64,000 bases of DNA from Zelonia costaricensis (Eukaryota; Euglenozoa; Kinetoplastea; Trypanosomatida; Trypanosomatidae): contig JASAOO010003557.1 of the NCBI GenBank assembly GCA_030849075.1, positions 27,501 through 91,500 on the forward strand, written 5' to 3'. Under the pieces are notes generated by a model. It was not told where the DNA came from, did no database searches, and saw nothing but the letters and a program-made list of their open reading frames with translations. The translations under genes were made by a program, and so were the position numbers. Shown here piece by piece: positions 1-9,700 of this stretch. How positions within the stretch are numbered: position 1 is the stretch's first letter; the number at the start of each line of letters is the position of its first letter.

Positions 1-1121
1 TGTGGCGCCCCCCTTTTCTGTTTTCGTTTGCTTGACACGCCCACGCGCCACCTTTTCCTCTTTTTTTTTTTGGGCGCGTCCCTCGTTAACTCTGTGTGTG
101 CGTCTTCACAGAGAGCAGCCCGCGCTTATCTCTCGCGCTCCCCCCGCCCTCCCTTCCGCGCACACTGTCGTGCACCTGCTGTACTTTCTCTTCCACCCCT
201 TCCCCCCTCCACCCCTCGAGCGCTCTCCCCCTTTTTGTTTGTTTCTCTTGTAATTCAACTCTCCTGCGCGCGCGATTTGTTGATTTCCTCGTTCGCCCTC
301 CTTTCGCTTGGTTATCGCTGCCTTCTCGTTGTCTCTGCCTAGCTTCCGGGGACCACCGCTGCGCTTCACTGCTGCCTGTTGTTTTCCCCCTCCTCCTCCT
401 CCTCCCGCCTCCACCTCTCATTTTGGGACGTGCTTGTGCTCTTTTCTCGTTTTGGAAGTTTGAGTTCCGTGCTACGCTGTCGCGGTCGACGCTGCTACCT
501 CCTCCTTTGACTGTTTCTCCCCCGGCCCTTCTCTACACTCCTGCACAGACGCACACACGCACACTCACGCATACACACGCACACGCAAACACACGCATCC
601 CTTTTCTCTCTTCTCTTCCTCTCTTATTGTGTGCGTGTGTGTGTGCGGTCGCTTCTCGCCTCTACAAACGACTTTTTGGTTTGTTTGTGTGATTGTGTGA
701 TTGTGTGTGTGTGTGCTCGCTTTCTCTGTTCGAGTACCTGCGCGTGTTGCTTCTTCTCTCGTTGTGCATTGTGGTGTTGCCGAAGATAGCGAGCTTTGTG
801 GGGTTGCTTCTTTTCCTTTGCTTTTTTTTTTGTGCACCTGTGTTGTTGTGTGTTTGATTTTGGTGCTTCATCTCGGTGTGCAGCTGGCGCTCACCGTCTT
901 CGTTGTCGTCCTATTGCGAAAAGCACTCTTTTTCTTCCATTGCTGATTCACACCTCGCCTGCTGGGTTGCTGCGTGGCTGTTTTTCTTCCTTTTCTCTAT
1001 TGGCACCGTCCCCTCTCAACTACTCGTGAGAAGCTTCTTTCTTCTCCTTACTGTCCCTTCCCCTCTTCTTCTTCTTCTTGCGGCTTCTCACTCTCCGTGT
1101 GGCCTCCGTGCCCTCGCCGTC
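1..1121. other. Intergenic / 5' leader region before the kinase gene
   Basis: This is C+T-rich sequence without a convincing gene. It holds an imperfect CA-rich stretch (about 541-598), GT-rich stretches (about 628-646 and 682-716) and many T/C runs. Open frames on both strands are Ser/Pro/Leu/Cys-rich translations of simple sequence. The frame of the kinase stays open upstream to about 876 but contains no ATG before 1122. The 3' UTR of an unseen upstream gene and the kinase 5' leader probably share this stretch. Confidence 0.8.
1029..1030 (+). promoter_or_regulatory. Candidate spliced-leader acceptor AG for the kinase mRNA
   Basis: A T/C tract at about 981-1000 is followed by its first good AG here, 91 bases before the ATG at 1122. 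The strong tract at 1034-1080 has no AG between it and the ATG, so an upstream acceptor is needed. This is inferred from the trypanosomatid rule of pyrimidine tract followed by the next AG; other AGs are possible. Confidence 0.4.
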
Positions 1122-4100
1122 ATGCACCTCCTAGCGGGCCGCTACATCCTGGTGAAGCAGATCGGCAAGGGTGGCTTCGGCGCCGTGGAGGAGTACACGG
1201 ACGACATCACCAAGGAGAACGTCGCCATCAAGACGATCCCAAGCCGGTACGTCAACCAGGAGAGCCGCCGCCTCGTGCGCGAGATCGACATCATGTGCTT
1301 CCTGCACGAGGCGCACCCGCACGTCATTGGGTACTTCAGCATCTTCGCCACGCGTGGCACGGCGGTGCCGAACCACAGCGGGGGCGCCAAGGGAACGGAC
1401 GACCCGCTTGCGAGCGTCGCGCAGACGGCGGAGAACACGGCGGTGGAGCTGAACGTACTCGGGGAGCACTACGCCGGGCTCAGCGAGGATGGCCGCCTTC
1501 AGCTGCACCACCAGGAGCTGATGGCGGCCGTGGCACGGCTGGCGAAGAATGACGAGTTCAACGTGCACATCGTCATGCCCCTCATGAAGGGCGACCTCTT
1601 CTACTTCATTCGCCTTCTGTCGTCGCAGTCGAGTGTGCAGCGCCTCGGCGTGACGCACCAGTTCCTGGCGCAGGTGGCCGTCGTCTTTGCGTTTCAGATC
1701 TGCTTCGGCCTCGACTACCTTCATCAGTGCGGCATCATCCACCGCGACATGAAGCCGGACAACGTGCTGGTGCGGCTCGACATCACCAACCCGTACATGT
1801 CCACCGCGCTCATCGCCGACATGGGCCTCGCCCGTGACGCGCAGCAGAGCGACACCATCTACATCTGCACCCGCTACTACCGCCCCCCTGAGGTGATCAC
1901 GAGCGTCTCGGCCGGCTCCTCGCGCATCGACATCTGGTCTCTCGGCTGCATCTTCTACGAGATGTGCACAGGGCAGACGCTCTTCACGATGCGCACGGCA
2001 CTGAACGAGCGCGGCGAGTGGGACGGGGCCAAGGCGAGCCTGCAGCTCGAGGTGATCCTGAACACCATCGGCACCCCCGCCGCCGAGGACATCGATCGGT
2101 ACATGCCCGCCGGCAACGCTAAGCTCTACCTGCAGCGCAGCGCCGTCCGCCCCTCGCAGCTGCGCCAGCTCATCGACTCCAACTGGATCTTGCACACGAG
2201 CGGCGACGAGAAGGAGAAGTGGATCGACCTCATCACACGCTGCGTCGCCTTCTTTCCGGAGCAGCGCCCCACCGCGCAGCAGCTTTGCCAGCATCAGCTT
2301 TTCCGCGACTACAACGTCTTCTACGGCTCGAACGTGCAGCAGTACGCGCCGATGCCGTACACGCCGTCGTACCGCGGCAGCTCCGACACGTCGCGGTCGG
2401 AGAACAAGGCCGCGATTCTCGCCCTCGTCCAGCGCGCCCTGAAAGAGACGACGCCGCAGATGAACGAGGAGAGCAGCGAGGACGACGACGAGGAGGACGA
2501 GGTGTCCTCGTCGGGCAGCGGGGGTTCGGGCAGCGCGAGCAGCGGCAGCCACAGCAGCGACGCGGAGAGCGACGGCGAGGCCGATGGGAACACGCAGCCG
2601 CTGTCATCCTCCAAGGCCAGCCGATCCGCTGCCGAGCAGGCCGACAGCGTCAGCAACCTCTACTCCCTGTCTCTCTCCCGCGACATGCGCCAATCTCGGC
2701 AGCCGTCTGCGCCAGCGCCACCGCCCTACCAGCAGCAGCAGCAGCAACCGCAGCGGTACCGGGACCACAACCGCAACGAAGAGACCGATCGAGCCACGAC
2801 GCCCCTGTCTGCGTACGACGCCGTCGGCATGCGCAGTGGCACCTCAGCCGCGGGGTCGCCGCGGCAGGAGCGCCAGCCGCAGCCGCCGCAGAACCTGCCG
2901 AGCTACGCGCTACCGCCGCTCAACGCGAGTGCCGTGAAGGACTACGCCCCGCGGGCCTTCCTGGACGACGACGACGAGGACGGCAGCGCCGGCGTGGACG
3001 GGGTGATGGACCACGACACGGCGCTCTTGAGCGAGCCCCGCCACGACGCGGACGACGAGGAGCAGTACTCGGACCTGCGCCAGCAGCAGCGGCCCAGCGT
3101 GTTCATGCCGCGGTACAGCCCGGGCAACGTGTTCCGCCAGAGCCCTGCGGCGCTACCGCCGCCTGGGAACGGCGCCGCGCCCGCTGTCACCGCGGTGGGC
3201 GGCCCGGCAGGGGCCTTCGTCCCGGCGGCGCCCACGTCGGGCGAGACGGACCGGCGCCTCGGCCACTCCGTCAGCTCCGAGGAGAGCGGCCCCGTTGTGG
3301 AGGACACGCCGCCGCTCGCGCCCAGCGTCGCCTTTCGCGACCGCATCACCCGGCGTCGCCAGAGCGGGGCCGAGGAGGAGCCGGAGCCGCCAAAGCTCGG
3401 CGCGCAGCGGCCCAGCGCGTTCGACTTGAACAACTACCGCGCCGGTCGCAGCCGCGACGCCGCCGCCAACGAAGAGGCGCCGTTGGCGGAGAGCATTGTG
3501 CCCAGCATCGTGCCCCGGGCCGGCTGCTCGACATCGGGGGACGAGATGGCGCGTCTGATGGCCGCGTACAACATTGCGATCGACGGCAGCACCGCCCGCG
3601 TGCCACTGAGCCGCGTGCAGTCGGTGCCGCCGTCGGTGATGGCCACGGCCAGCGTGACGGCCTCGTCCGCGTCGGACCCTTATCAGTACCTCTCGCACTA
3701 CCAGCTCGGTGTGGGGGCCCCCACGGCGGCCAACACCCACGCAGCGGCGATCACGACGCTGCCGCCGCTGCAGCCGCAATTGCAGTCCTTGTACGGCTCA
3801 GGCTGGTCAGGTGAGGGCAGCAGCCGCATGCCCAGCATGCGCATTCAGCGCGGCGGCAGCGCGCGGCTCCGCATCCCAGACGCCGGGGTCCGTGCCGGCT
3901 CGACGGCACGGACGACGACGGTGGCGGTGCCGGCGTCGGCTGCGGGCGGGGCTGCGGGTGGAGCGGGTGGGGGGGACGAGTACGACTACCTGGCAGACAC
4001 GGAGTACTACATGCACACCGACTCCAGCAACATGGCCCAATCGCTGGCCGCCCGTCGCGCCGGTGACAAGCGGAGCGGATCGCCGCTGACCGTGAACGTC

Positions 4101-4439
4101 CTGGACAGCGATCGCGGTGATGTGCCGCTGCCCGCGCCGTCCAACTCCAGCGCCGTGGCGGCCCTTCCGCGCGATGCGGTACGCGTCCCACAGCCGCCGC
4201 CCCCGTCGCACAAGCGCGCCGCCCACGACGAGGCCGCCTTTCCGCCCATCACGAACATTGAGCTGCGCCACCGCTACATGGCGTATCGACACACCCCACG
4301 GAGCATCCAAGCAGCGACGTCGTCGGTGCTGGAGGAGCTGGGTAACTGCACGCACGATGCGGAGCGGTCCAGCGAGCTGCGCGAACTGCTCAACTACTTC
4401 ACGTCTCTGCAGGCCACCGCACCTCTGTACACCATCTAA
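1122..4439 (+). CDS. CMGC-family (MAPK/GSK3-like) protein kinase with long disordered C-terminal tail
   Basis: This encodes a 1105-residue Ser/Thr protein kinase. The catalytic domain fills about residues 8-410. It shows a Gly-rich loop G15-K-G-G-F-G20, K37 in VAIK, E54 of helix C, H207-R-D-M-K-P-D-N214 and D233-M-G235 in place of DFG. The activation segment reads T245-I-Y247 followed by ICTRYYRPPE, which matches the TxYxxTRxYR layout of MAP kinases with some GSK3 flavour. A later LF...IGTP..ED stretch is also CMGC-like. About 65 residues (roughly 78-142) are inserted between strands beta4 and beta5. Residues about 430-1040 are Ser/Gln/Pro/Asp-rich and look disordered; the last 60 residues look more ordered again. 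The start is the first in-frame ATG, directly before the kinase fold. The lineage-specific name and substrate are unknown to me. Confidence is high for an active-looking kinase and moderate for the subfamily. Confidence 0.93.
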   Translation: MHLLAGRYILVKQIGKGGFGAVEEYTDDITKENVAIKTIPSRYVNQESRRLVREIDIMCFLHEAHPHVIGYFSIFATRGTAVPNHSGGAKGTDDPLASVAQTAENTAVELNVLGEHYAGLSEDGRLQLHHQELMAAVARLAKNDEFNVHIVMPLMKGDLFYFIRLLSSQSSVQRLGVTHQFLAQVAVVFAFQICFGLDYLHQCGIIHRDMKPDNVLVRLDITNPYMSTALIADMGLARDAQQSDTIYICTRYYRPPEVITSVSAGSSRIDIWSLGCIFYEMCTGQTLFTMRTALNERGEWDGAKASLQLEVILNTIGTPAAEDIDRYMPAGNAKLYLQRSAVRPSQLRQLIDSNWILHTSGDEKEKWIDLITRCVAFFPEQRPTAQQLCQHQLFRDYNVFYGSNVQQYAPMPYTPSYRGSSDTSRSENKAAILALVQRALKETTPQMNEESSEDDDEEDEVSSSGSGGSGSASSGSHSSDAESDGEADGNTQPLSSSKASRSAAEQADSVSNLYSLSLSRDMRQSRQPSAPAPPPYQQQQQQPQRYRDHNRNEETDRATTPLSAYDAVGMRSGTSAAGSPRQERQPQPPQNLPSYALPPLNASAVKDYAPRAFLDDDDEDGSAGVDGVMDHDTALLSEPRHDADDEEQYSDLRQQQRPSVFMPRYSPGNVFRQSPAALPPPGNGAAPAVTAVGGPAGAFVPAAPTSGETDRRLGHSVSSEESGPVVEDTPPLAPSVAFRDRITRRRQSGAEEEPEPPKLGAQRPSAFDLNNYRAGRSRDAAANEEAPLAESIVPSIVPRAGCSTSGDEMARLMAAYNIAIDGSTARVPLSRVQSVPPSVMATASVTASSASDPYQYLSHYQLGVGAPTAANTHAAAITTLPPLQPQLQSLYGSGWSGEGSSRMPSMRIQRGGSARLRIPDAGVRAGSTARTTTVAVPASAAGGAAGGAGGGDEYDYLADTEYYMHTDSSNMAQSLAARRAGDKRSGSPLTVNVLDSDRGDVPLPAPSNSSAVAALPRDAVRVPQPPPPSHKRAAHDEAAFPPITNIELRHRYMAYRHTPRSIQAATSSVLEELGNCTHDAERSSELRELLNYFTSLQATAPLYTI

Positions 4440-6733
4440 ACGGCCTGCCGTGGTGGGTGGGAGAGGGGGTGGGGGAGAGTTGAAGTGAAGCTGTGCAGTG
4501 CGGTTGCCGCGCCGTGGCTAAGCGAGCGCTGCACCTTCTCGAAAGCTCTTAAACCCCCGCTCTGTGCGACGACCACGCGCGCGCGCTCGAGACCTTCGCT
4601 TGTCTGCCCGACTCAAACGAAGGGAGAGAAATTTGTTTTGTGGGTGCGTGGGGGGGGGTGGAGAGCGAGGTAACGAGACAAGAGAGTCTCGCTACTGTCG
4701 TCATTGCGCCCTTTCCTTTCATTCACGGCCGCAGCTTCTGCCACCTCCTGCACTCGCGCAGCCGGGACGAGGGAGGATAAACCTGTGAAGCGTTCTCAAG
4801 GAAAGCAAGCGAAAAACTAAACACACAAACAAACAAACTAAAAAATGAAGCAAGCGCATAGACCAGGCTGCGTCAAAGAAGGCAGCGCGACGGCTGTTTC
4901 CGTGTGCTGTGTTTTTGCTTCTTGTCGGTGCTCGCCTTCTTTCATGTCACTCGTGGCCGCGCACGAGGCTGCGTGTCAGCGGAATAGAAAACAAGAGTTT
5001 GATCGATCGCGTATCCCCCCCAGCTCTTCTACCCTTTTTTGTTCTTTCACTTGTGAATGTACTGCGTTCTCTGTCTCTGAGTCTGTCTGTCTGTCTCTCT
5101 GTGTGTGTCGGCGCACGTGTGTCCGTGTGTGTCGGTGTACGTCTCCTTTTATTGCGCGTGTTCGTGACGAGCACTTCCTGGTTGCTCCGCAGCCCCAGTG
5201 TTGCGTTCTCGAGTGTTTGCCGCGCTTTCGCGTCCTTTGTCGTACATGTGTATGCGTGCGCTGGTGCATGTGTGGTTGTTGTCTGGACGTAAGCCTGACT
5301 TTTGTTTTTTCCTTTGTTCCGTTCTCCCCCTTTCAAGATGCAATGGCCACGTTCTCCACTCACCCCGTCCCCACCCCTAGTCTTCGTCCCCTCTGTCCAT
5401 TTCCGTCTTTCTGCTGCTGTCTGCCCTGTCACCACCTCGTGTTGTGCCTTGGATTTCTGTTTGCTGTGAGGCGCAGGAGATCCCCTTTTCTCCCCTCCCC
5501 CTCCCTTCTCCAACACGCTCCCTGCACAAACGACGGCAGCGAGCGAGGAGGCGACGCCGATGGTTTTCCTCTTCTGAGTTCGCTTTTTTTTTTTTGTTGT
5601 TGTGGTTGTGACAAGTGCCGATGTGGGCACGCTTTAGGACCTCCGGTTGGCTTGAGGTCTGAGCGGCGTCAGGTGAGGGATTGGGCAGACACGTGTTTCG
5701 GGCAGTGTCGCCACACCACCTCTGCTTTCGCCCCCTCGCAGCCCGCTCTCCTTATTCGTGTCCTCCCCTTTTCCCGCTCCAGCGCGCAAATCTCCTACGG
5801 CCTTCTCACGTGCCTCTGTTCGACGTCGCAGAGGAGTCACCCCCTTCCCCCGCCCTCCCATGCGGCGTGGCGCATCTGAAGTCGTTGTCGTGCCTGTGGG
5901 CGTTCTCCCGGCACGTGTTGAGTTGAGCCGCGGAAGGGACTTGGCAGGGCCCACTTTTTATCAGCTACAATTCTCTACAACAACAACAAAAAAAGGAAGT
6001 GGTGAACCTAAAGGTTCGGCAGAGGTTCACGCAAGGCGCGTCAGCTAGGTGAGGCGGCGGGCCCCCAAGGGCACTCTTGCTTGCGGGATGTCGCCCCCTG
6101 CATCTCCTCGCAGCTCTGCCGCGCTGGGGGCGTGTTGCTGCCTCCACAGCAGGCCGGCCCGCGCGCTCACCCCATACCAGCACGCACGAGCCGGCTCTTG
6201 AAGCTTCTCGACTCACGCTCACTGGCGAGGCGTCCTTGGTATGGACGCCGACTGCATGCACACACACACACAAACACACACACAAACCACCCTGGACTCC
6301 CTTATGCCGCCCCTTTCTCACTGGAACTGCTGCGCACGCATCGACACGGACGCGCATACGTACGACTCCTCCCCTCTTTCTCCCGCACCCACGTCCACAT
6401 ACACCTGCACTCGCAAAACGCTTTCCAGCCCCCCCCCCCCCCCCCAACTCACGAGTGCGGCGACTCTCCTCATCGCACCGCGCTGCGCTCGGTGCACACT
6501 CTGGTCCCGGCGCCTCCCTCGTCCCCCAATCCTCTAGTCCACTGCCAGGAGGAGTGCCGCTTTCACCCACAGCGGCGACGTGACACATACACACGCACAT
6601 ACACACTTGACACAACTACCCAAAGACGTCGACGCGCTCAAGGGACGCACCCCTCCCCTCTGCGTCTTTCCTTCTTGAGTTCTCAGCTCGATTGAGAGGA
6701 GGAGGGCCTCGTTAATGCAGCCTGGGCAGCGGC
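4440..6733. other. Intergenic region between kinase and DUF3223-like gene
   Basis: About 2.3 kb of mostly pyrimidine-rich sequence with no supported gene. It contains an A-rich patch (4800-4850), a GT-rich stretch (5080-5150), a CA microsatellite (6259-6292) and a run of 17 C (6429-6445). A 344-codon ATG frame at 4845-5879 is Cys/Ser/Phe-rich because of GT and TC repeats, and I rejected it. The region should hold the kinase 3' UTR and the next gene's 5' leader. Confidence 0.8.
6685..6686 (+). promoter_or_regulatory. Candidate spliced-leader acceptor AG for the 1318-residue protein
   Basis: A C/T tract at about 6650-6677 is followed by AG at 6678-6679 and CAG ending at 6686, giving a leader of about 47 bases. 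Further AGs at 6719-6720 and 6728-6729 are alternatives. The choice matters because an upstream ATG lies at 6715. Confidence 0.4.
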
Positions 6734-6768
6734 ATGAGCTCATCCCCTGCGGTGCCTGCGCGACGTGA
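6715..6768 (+). other. Upstream ORF overlapping the main start codon
   Basis: ATG at 6715 opens a 17-codon frame ending with TGA at 6766-6768. It is in a different frame from the main ATG at 6734 and overlaps it. It would sit in the mRNA if the spliced leader joins at 6679 or 6686, and would be cut off if joining occurs at 6720 or later. It is seen in sequence; a regulatory role is inference. Confidence 0.4.
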
Positions 6769-9700
6769 GCGCCTGCTGCCGCTGGACTCGACCGCCGTGC
6801 TCGACAGCACCCGGGCCTTCACCATCCACGTCTTGTGGCCCGGTGCCGACGACAGCGCATTCGCCTCCGATGCGACCGCCAGTGACGCCGCCATGCGCAG
6901 CAGCGCGTCTGAGCAGCGCCGCCGCCTGCGCGAGCACGTGTCAGTGTACTGGGACCACCAGCACAGCTACCAGCTGTACCAGCGCCGACTGTTGCGTGAG
7001 GTCGGGTCAACGCGTGGAGCAGTGCGCTTTGTTGGCTTCCCGCAAGTACGGCCTGCTGCCTCGACGGCGCCGCCGACCAGCGCGCCGCTGCAGCTTCCCG
7101 CTGACAGCCCCCCCAATGCTGCTGCTGCGGCACCCACCGCTTCCGCAGCGTCTGGCAGAACGCCTGAGCAACAGCAGGAGAGCACCAGCACCGCCACCGC
7201 TGCGGTCGCACCGCCCCGGGCCCTCGCGGCCTGGAACTGGATCTCGCTCGTCGCGCCCTACGAGCGGCTCCTCAGCCCCTCCCTCCTGTTCAGCGCCCTC
7301 CTCTCCCCCGGCGTGGCAGCCCACACAGGACTGCGATACGGCACGCAGCCGCCCACACCCGCTCCACCGCTCTTGCCGGGGCACGCAGTCTCTGCTGCTG
7401 CGGCGCCGGGCGCGTGCGTTCCGGCGCACTGGGGACTGCAGACGTGCGGAACTCTCTGGGGCCTGCACACGGTCGCGGCCGAGGCGTCCCTGCCGGCGCA
7501 AGAGGTCTACGTGATGTGCTCTGGCACCATGCTGTACCTCGACGTCGTCCTTGCGGCGGGGCGGGTGTGGGCAGAGCTCGAGGGGCTCTGGGGCAGCCGT
7601 GAGTTGGAGCAGCGGTGCGCGGCAGACCTCGAAAACGAAGTGGTGCGCAGCGCTGAGGGGGTGGGCGACGCGAGCACGGATGGGAGTGGAGAGGCTGCGG
7701 CTGCCTCTGCTTTTTCTCCCTCAGCTTCTCCGCCCCTTCGGCAGCTGCGCGCCTTCCTCTCCCAGCCGGCGCCGACGTACTCAGCCTTGCTGCAGCAAGT
7801 CCGGGTCCTGCTCGAAGCGCTTGCCGCCCCACCCCCTCTGGCGAGCAAGAGCGCCTCGACGGTACCCGAGCCGCTGGTGCCGTGGATCGTGGCAGCCATG
7901 GCCAAGGAAGAGTGGACCGCCACGACACCAGCATCGACTGCGGCCACGGGCAGCAGCGAGGGCACCGGCAGCGGACCCAGCGGGCACTCGGCATCGCCGC
8001 CCGTGAGGCTGATGCGCCACGCGGTCACGATGTGGCTCGCCCGGCGCGGCGCCACCGTCTCCGCCACCGCGCCCACGGGCAGCCGTGCCGTGGCCCTCCC
8101 CGCCCGCGACCTCTGCGTTGCTGGCGGGTCTGAGGGGGGCGCGGCAGGCTCGCTCAAGTCTCCTTCACCGCCACGTGTCGCGGCTCCTCCGCCACTCCGC
8201 CGCGTGCGGCCGCTCGCATCGGCGGCGTCCCGTCGCACAGCCGCCGGCGGCAGCGGCGCGGCGTCTCTGCCGTCGTCGTCGCGTGCCTCTGCCGCTGCTG
8301 CGGCGGCCGCCGCGAACGCCTTCGACGCCTTCGCACCACGCGACGCCCCGCGCGTACAGCACCCCTTTGCGCTGCCGCCGCTGCCGCAGGACCCGGCGCT
8401 GGCGGCTCTCGTGGTGGTCTGGCGCCGGACGCTGCGCCGATGTCTTGCGGAGCCGGACGTGCTGCGGCTGCGACTGCGCCAGGTCATACTCGGATGTACG
8501 GGTGAGCGCTGTGAGGAGCTGATGCGTGAGGCAAGCGAGCTGGCGAAGCAGGAGCAGGGGCAGGGGCAGCAGGGGGTGTCGGACGTGCGTGCGTCTCCTG
8601 CGTCGCTCGCCGTGGCGGAGGCTGGAGCGGGGCTGCACAACGAGGTGCGGCCCATCGTGCAGCTGCCGGCGGCGCCGCTGCCCCTTACGAGCGACCCCGC
8701 TTCGACGTCCTTCTGCGTGCTCGGGCCGCGCTTCGGCGAGTGGCTCAGCTCCAACCGCGGCGGCGGCGGCTGGTGCGGCTTCAGCGGCCAGCTGTTCCGC
8801 TGCGTGGGGCCGTCGCCGCCGCCACTGGCCACGCCGGCAGCGCTTCTAGTGAAGCCGCAGAGGCGAACACCTGCTGCCAGTGGCGGTAGTGGCGCGAGTG
8901 GCCGACTTGGAGCGGCGCGGCGCACGGCTTCCTCTTCCATGACCACCGCCTCTTCCCCATCGCCCGCGTCTGTTGCGGAGCCGCCGCCGCCGCCCAGGGA
9001 GCAGCGTCTCACCGAGCACTTCGTGGATGGGGCGCTCACAGTGTGCAGCCCTTCCGCCGGCTTGGCCGGCTATGCGGTTGTGCCCTTCAGCTCGGAGGAG
9101 CTGGCGGACCGTGTGTGCCGCCTCGGGGCGTCGCTCCCGCGGTACGCTACAGAAGTCAGCGGCAACCGCCTGCAACCGGCAGACGTGGACTTCGCCAAGG
9201 AGGTGCTGCAGCGTCACTGCCTTCCGCTGTACCTCGCGTGTCAGAAGCGCGGGGAGCAGCAGTGGGGGCTGCGGAGCTGGATGAAGGGCATCATGCTCAC
9301 GCTGATGGACAGGAGCGGCACGGAGTCGCGCGTGACGAGCCCTTCCAAGCTGATTGCCCTGGCGCAGCAGCAGCAACAGCAGAAGGCAAGTGCGGCAGCG
9401 GGTAGCGGAGGCCACGACGCGATGATCAGCGCTGCGACGCTGCGGATGGTTATGGACGGCGGCTGGAGCGAGGCGGTGGCGCTGCTGGAGCACGTCCAGA
9501 AGCGCTCCGAAGACACGCTGCGCTGGCTGTCGGTACGGCGAGTTTCGCGTGATGTGAACGACTCGGCGTCCCGCTCTCACCCCCTTCACGCCGCAACGTC
9601 AGCCGCTGCGACGGCGGGCTCGAGTGGGGGCGGCGTCTTCAGGTCGACGTCGGTGCGCGTTCAGCTGCTGCGCCGCGCGGAGGAGAGTGCGCTCTTCCGC

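Noticed and set aside
876..1121. N-terminal extension of the kinase with a hydrophobic stretch
   Set aside because: No ATG lies in this part; it is translated pyrimidine tract and probably contains the splice acceptor.
4845..5879. ATG-initiated 344-codon frame on the + strand
   Set aside because: The translation is Cys/Ser/Phe/Pro-rich and tracks GT and TC repeats; there is no domain and base composition matches spacer, not genes.
9542..9580. Kinesin switch-I-like phrase (NDSASRSH) in the DUF3223-like protein
   Set aside because: There is no P-loop or DLAGSE-type switch II elsewhere in the protein, so the match is most likely chance.
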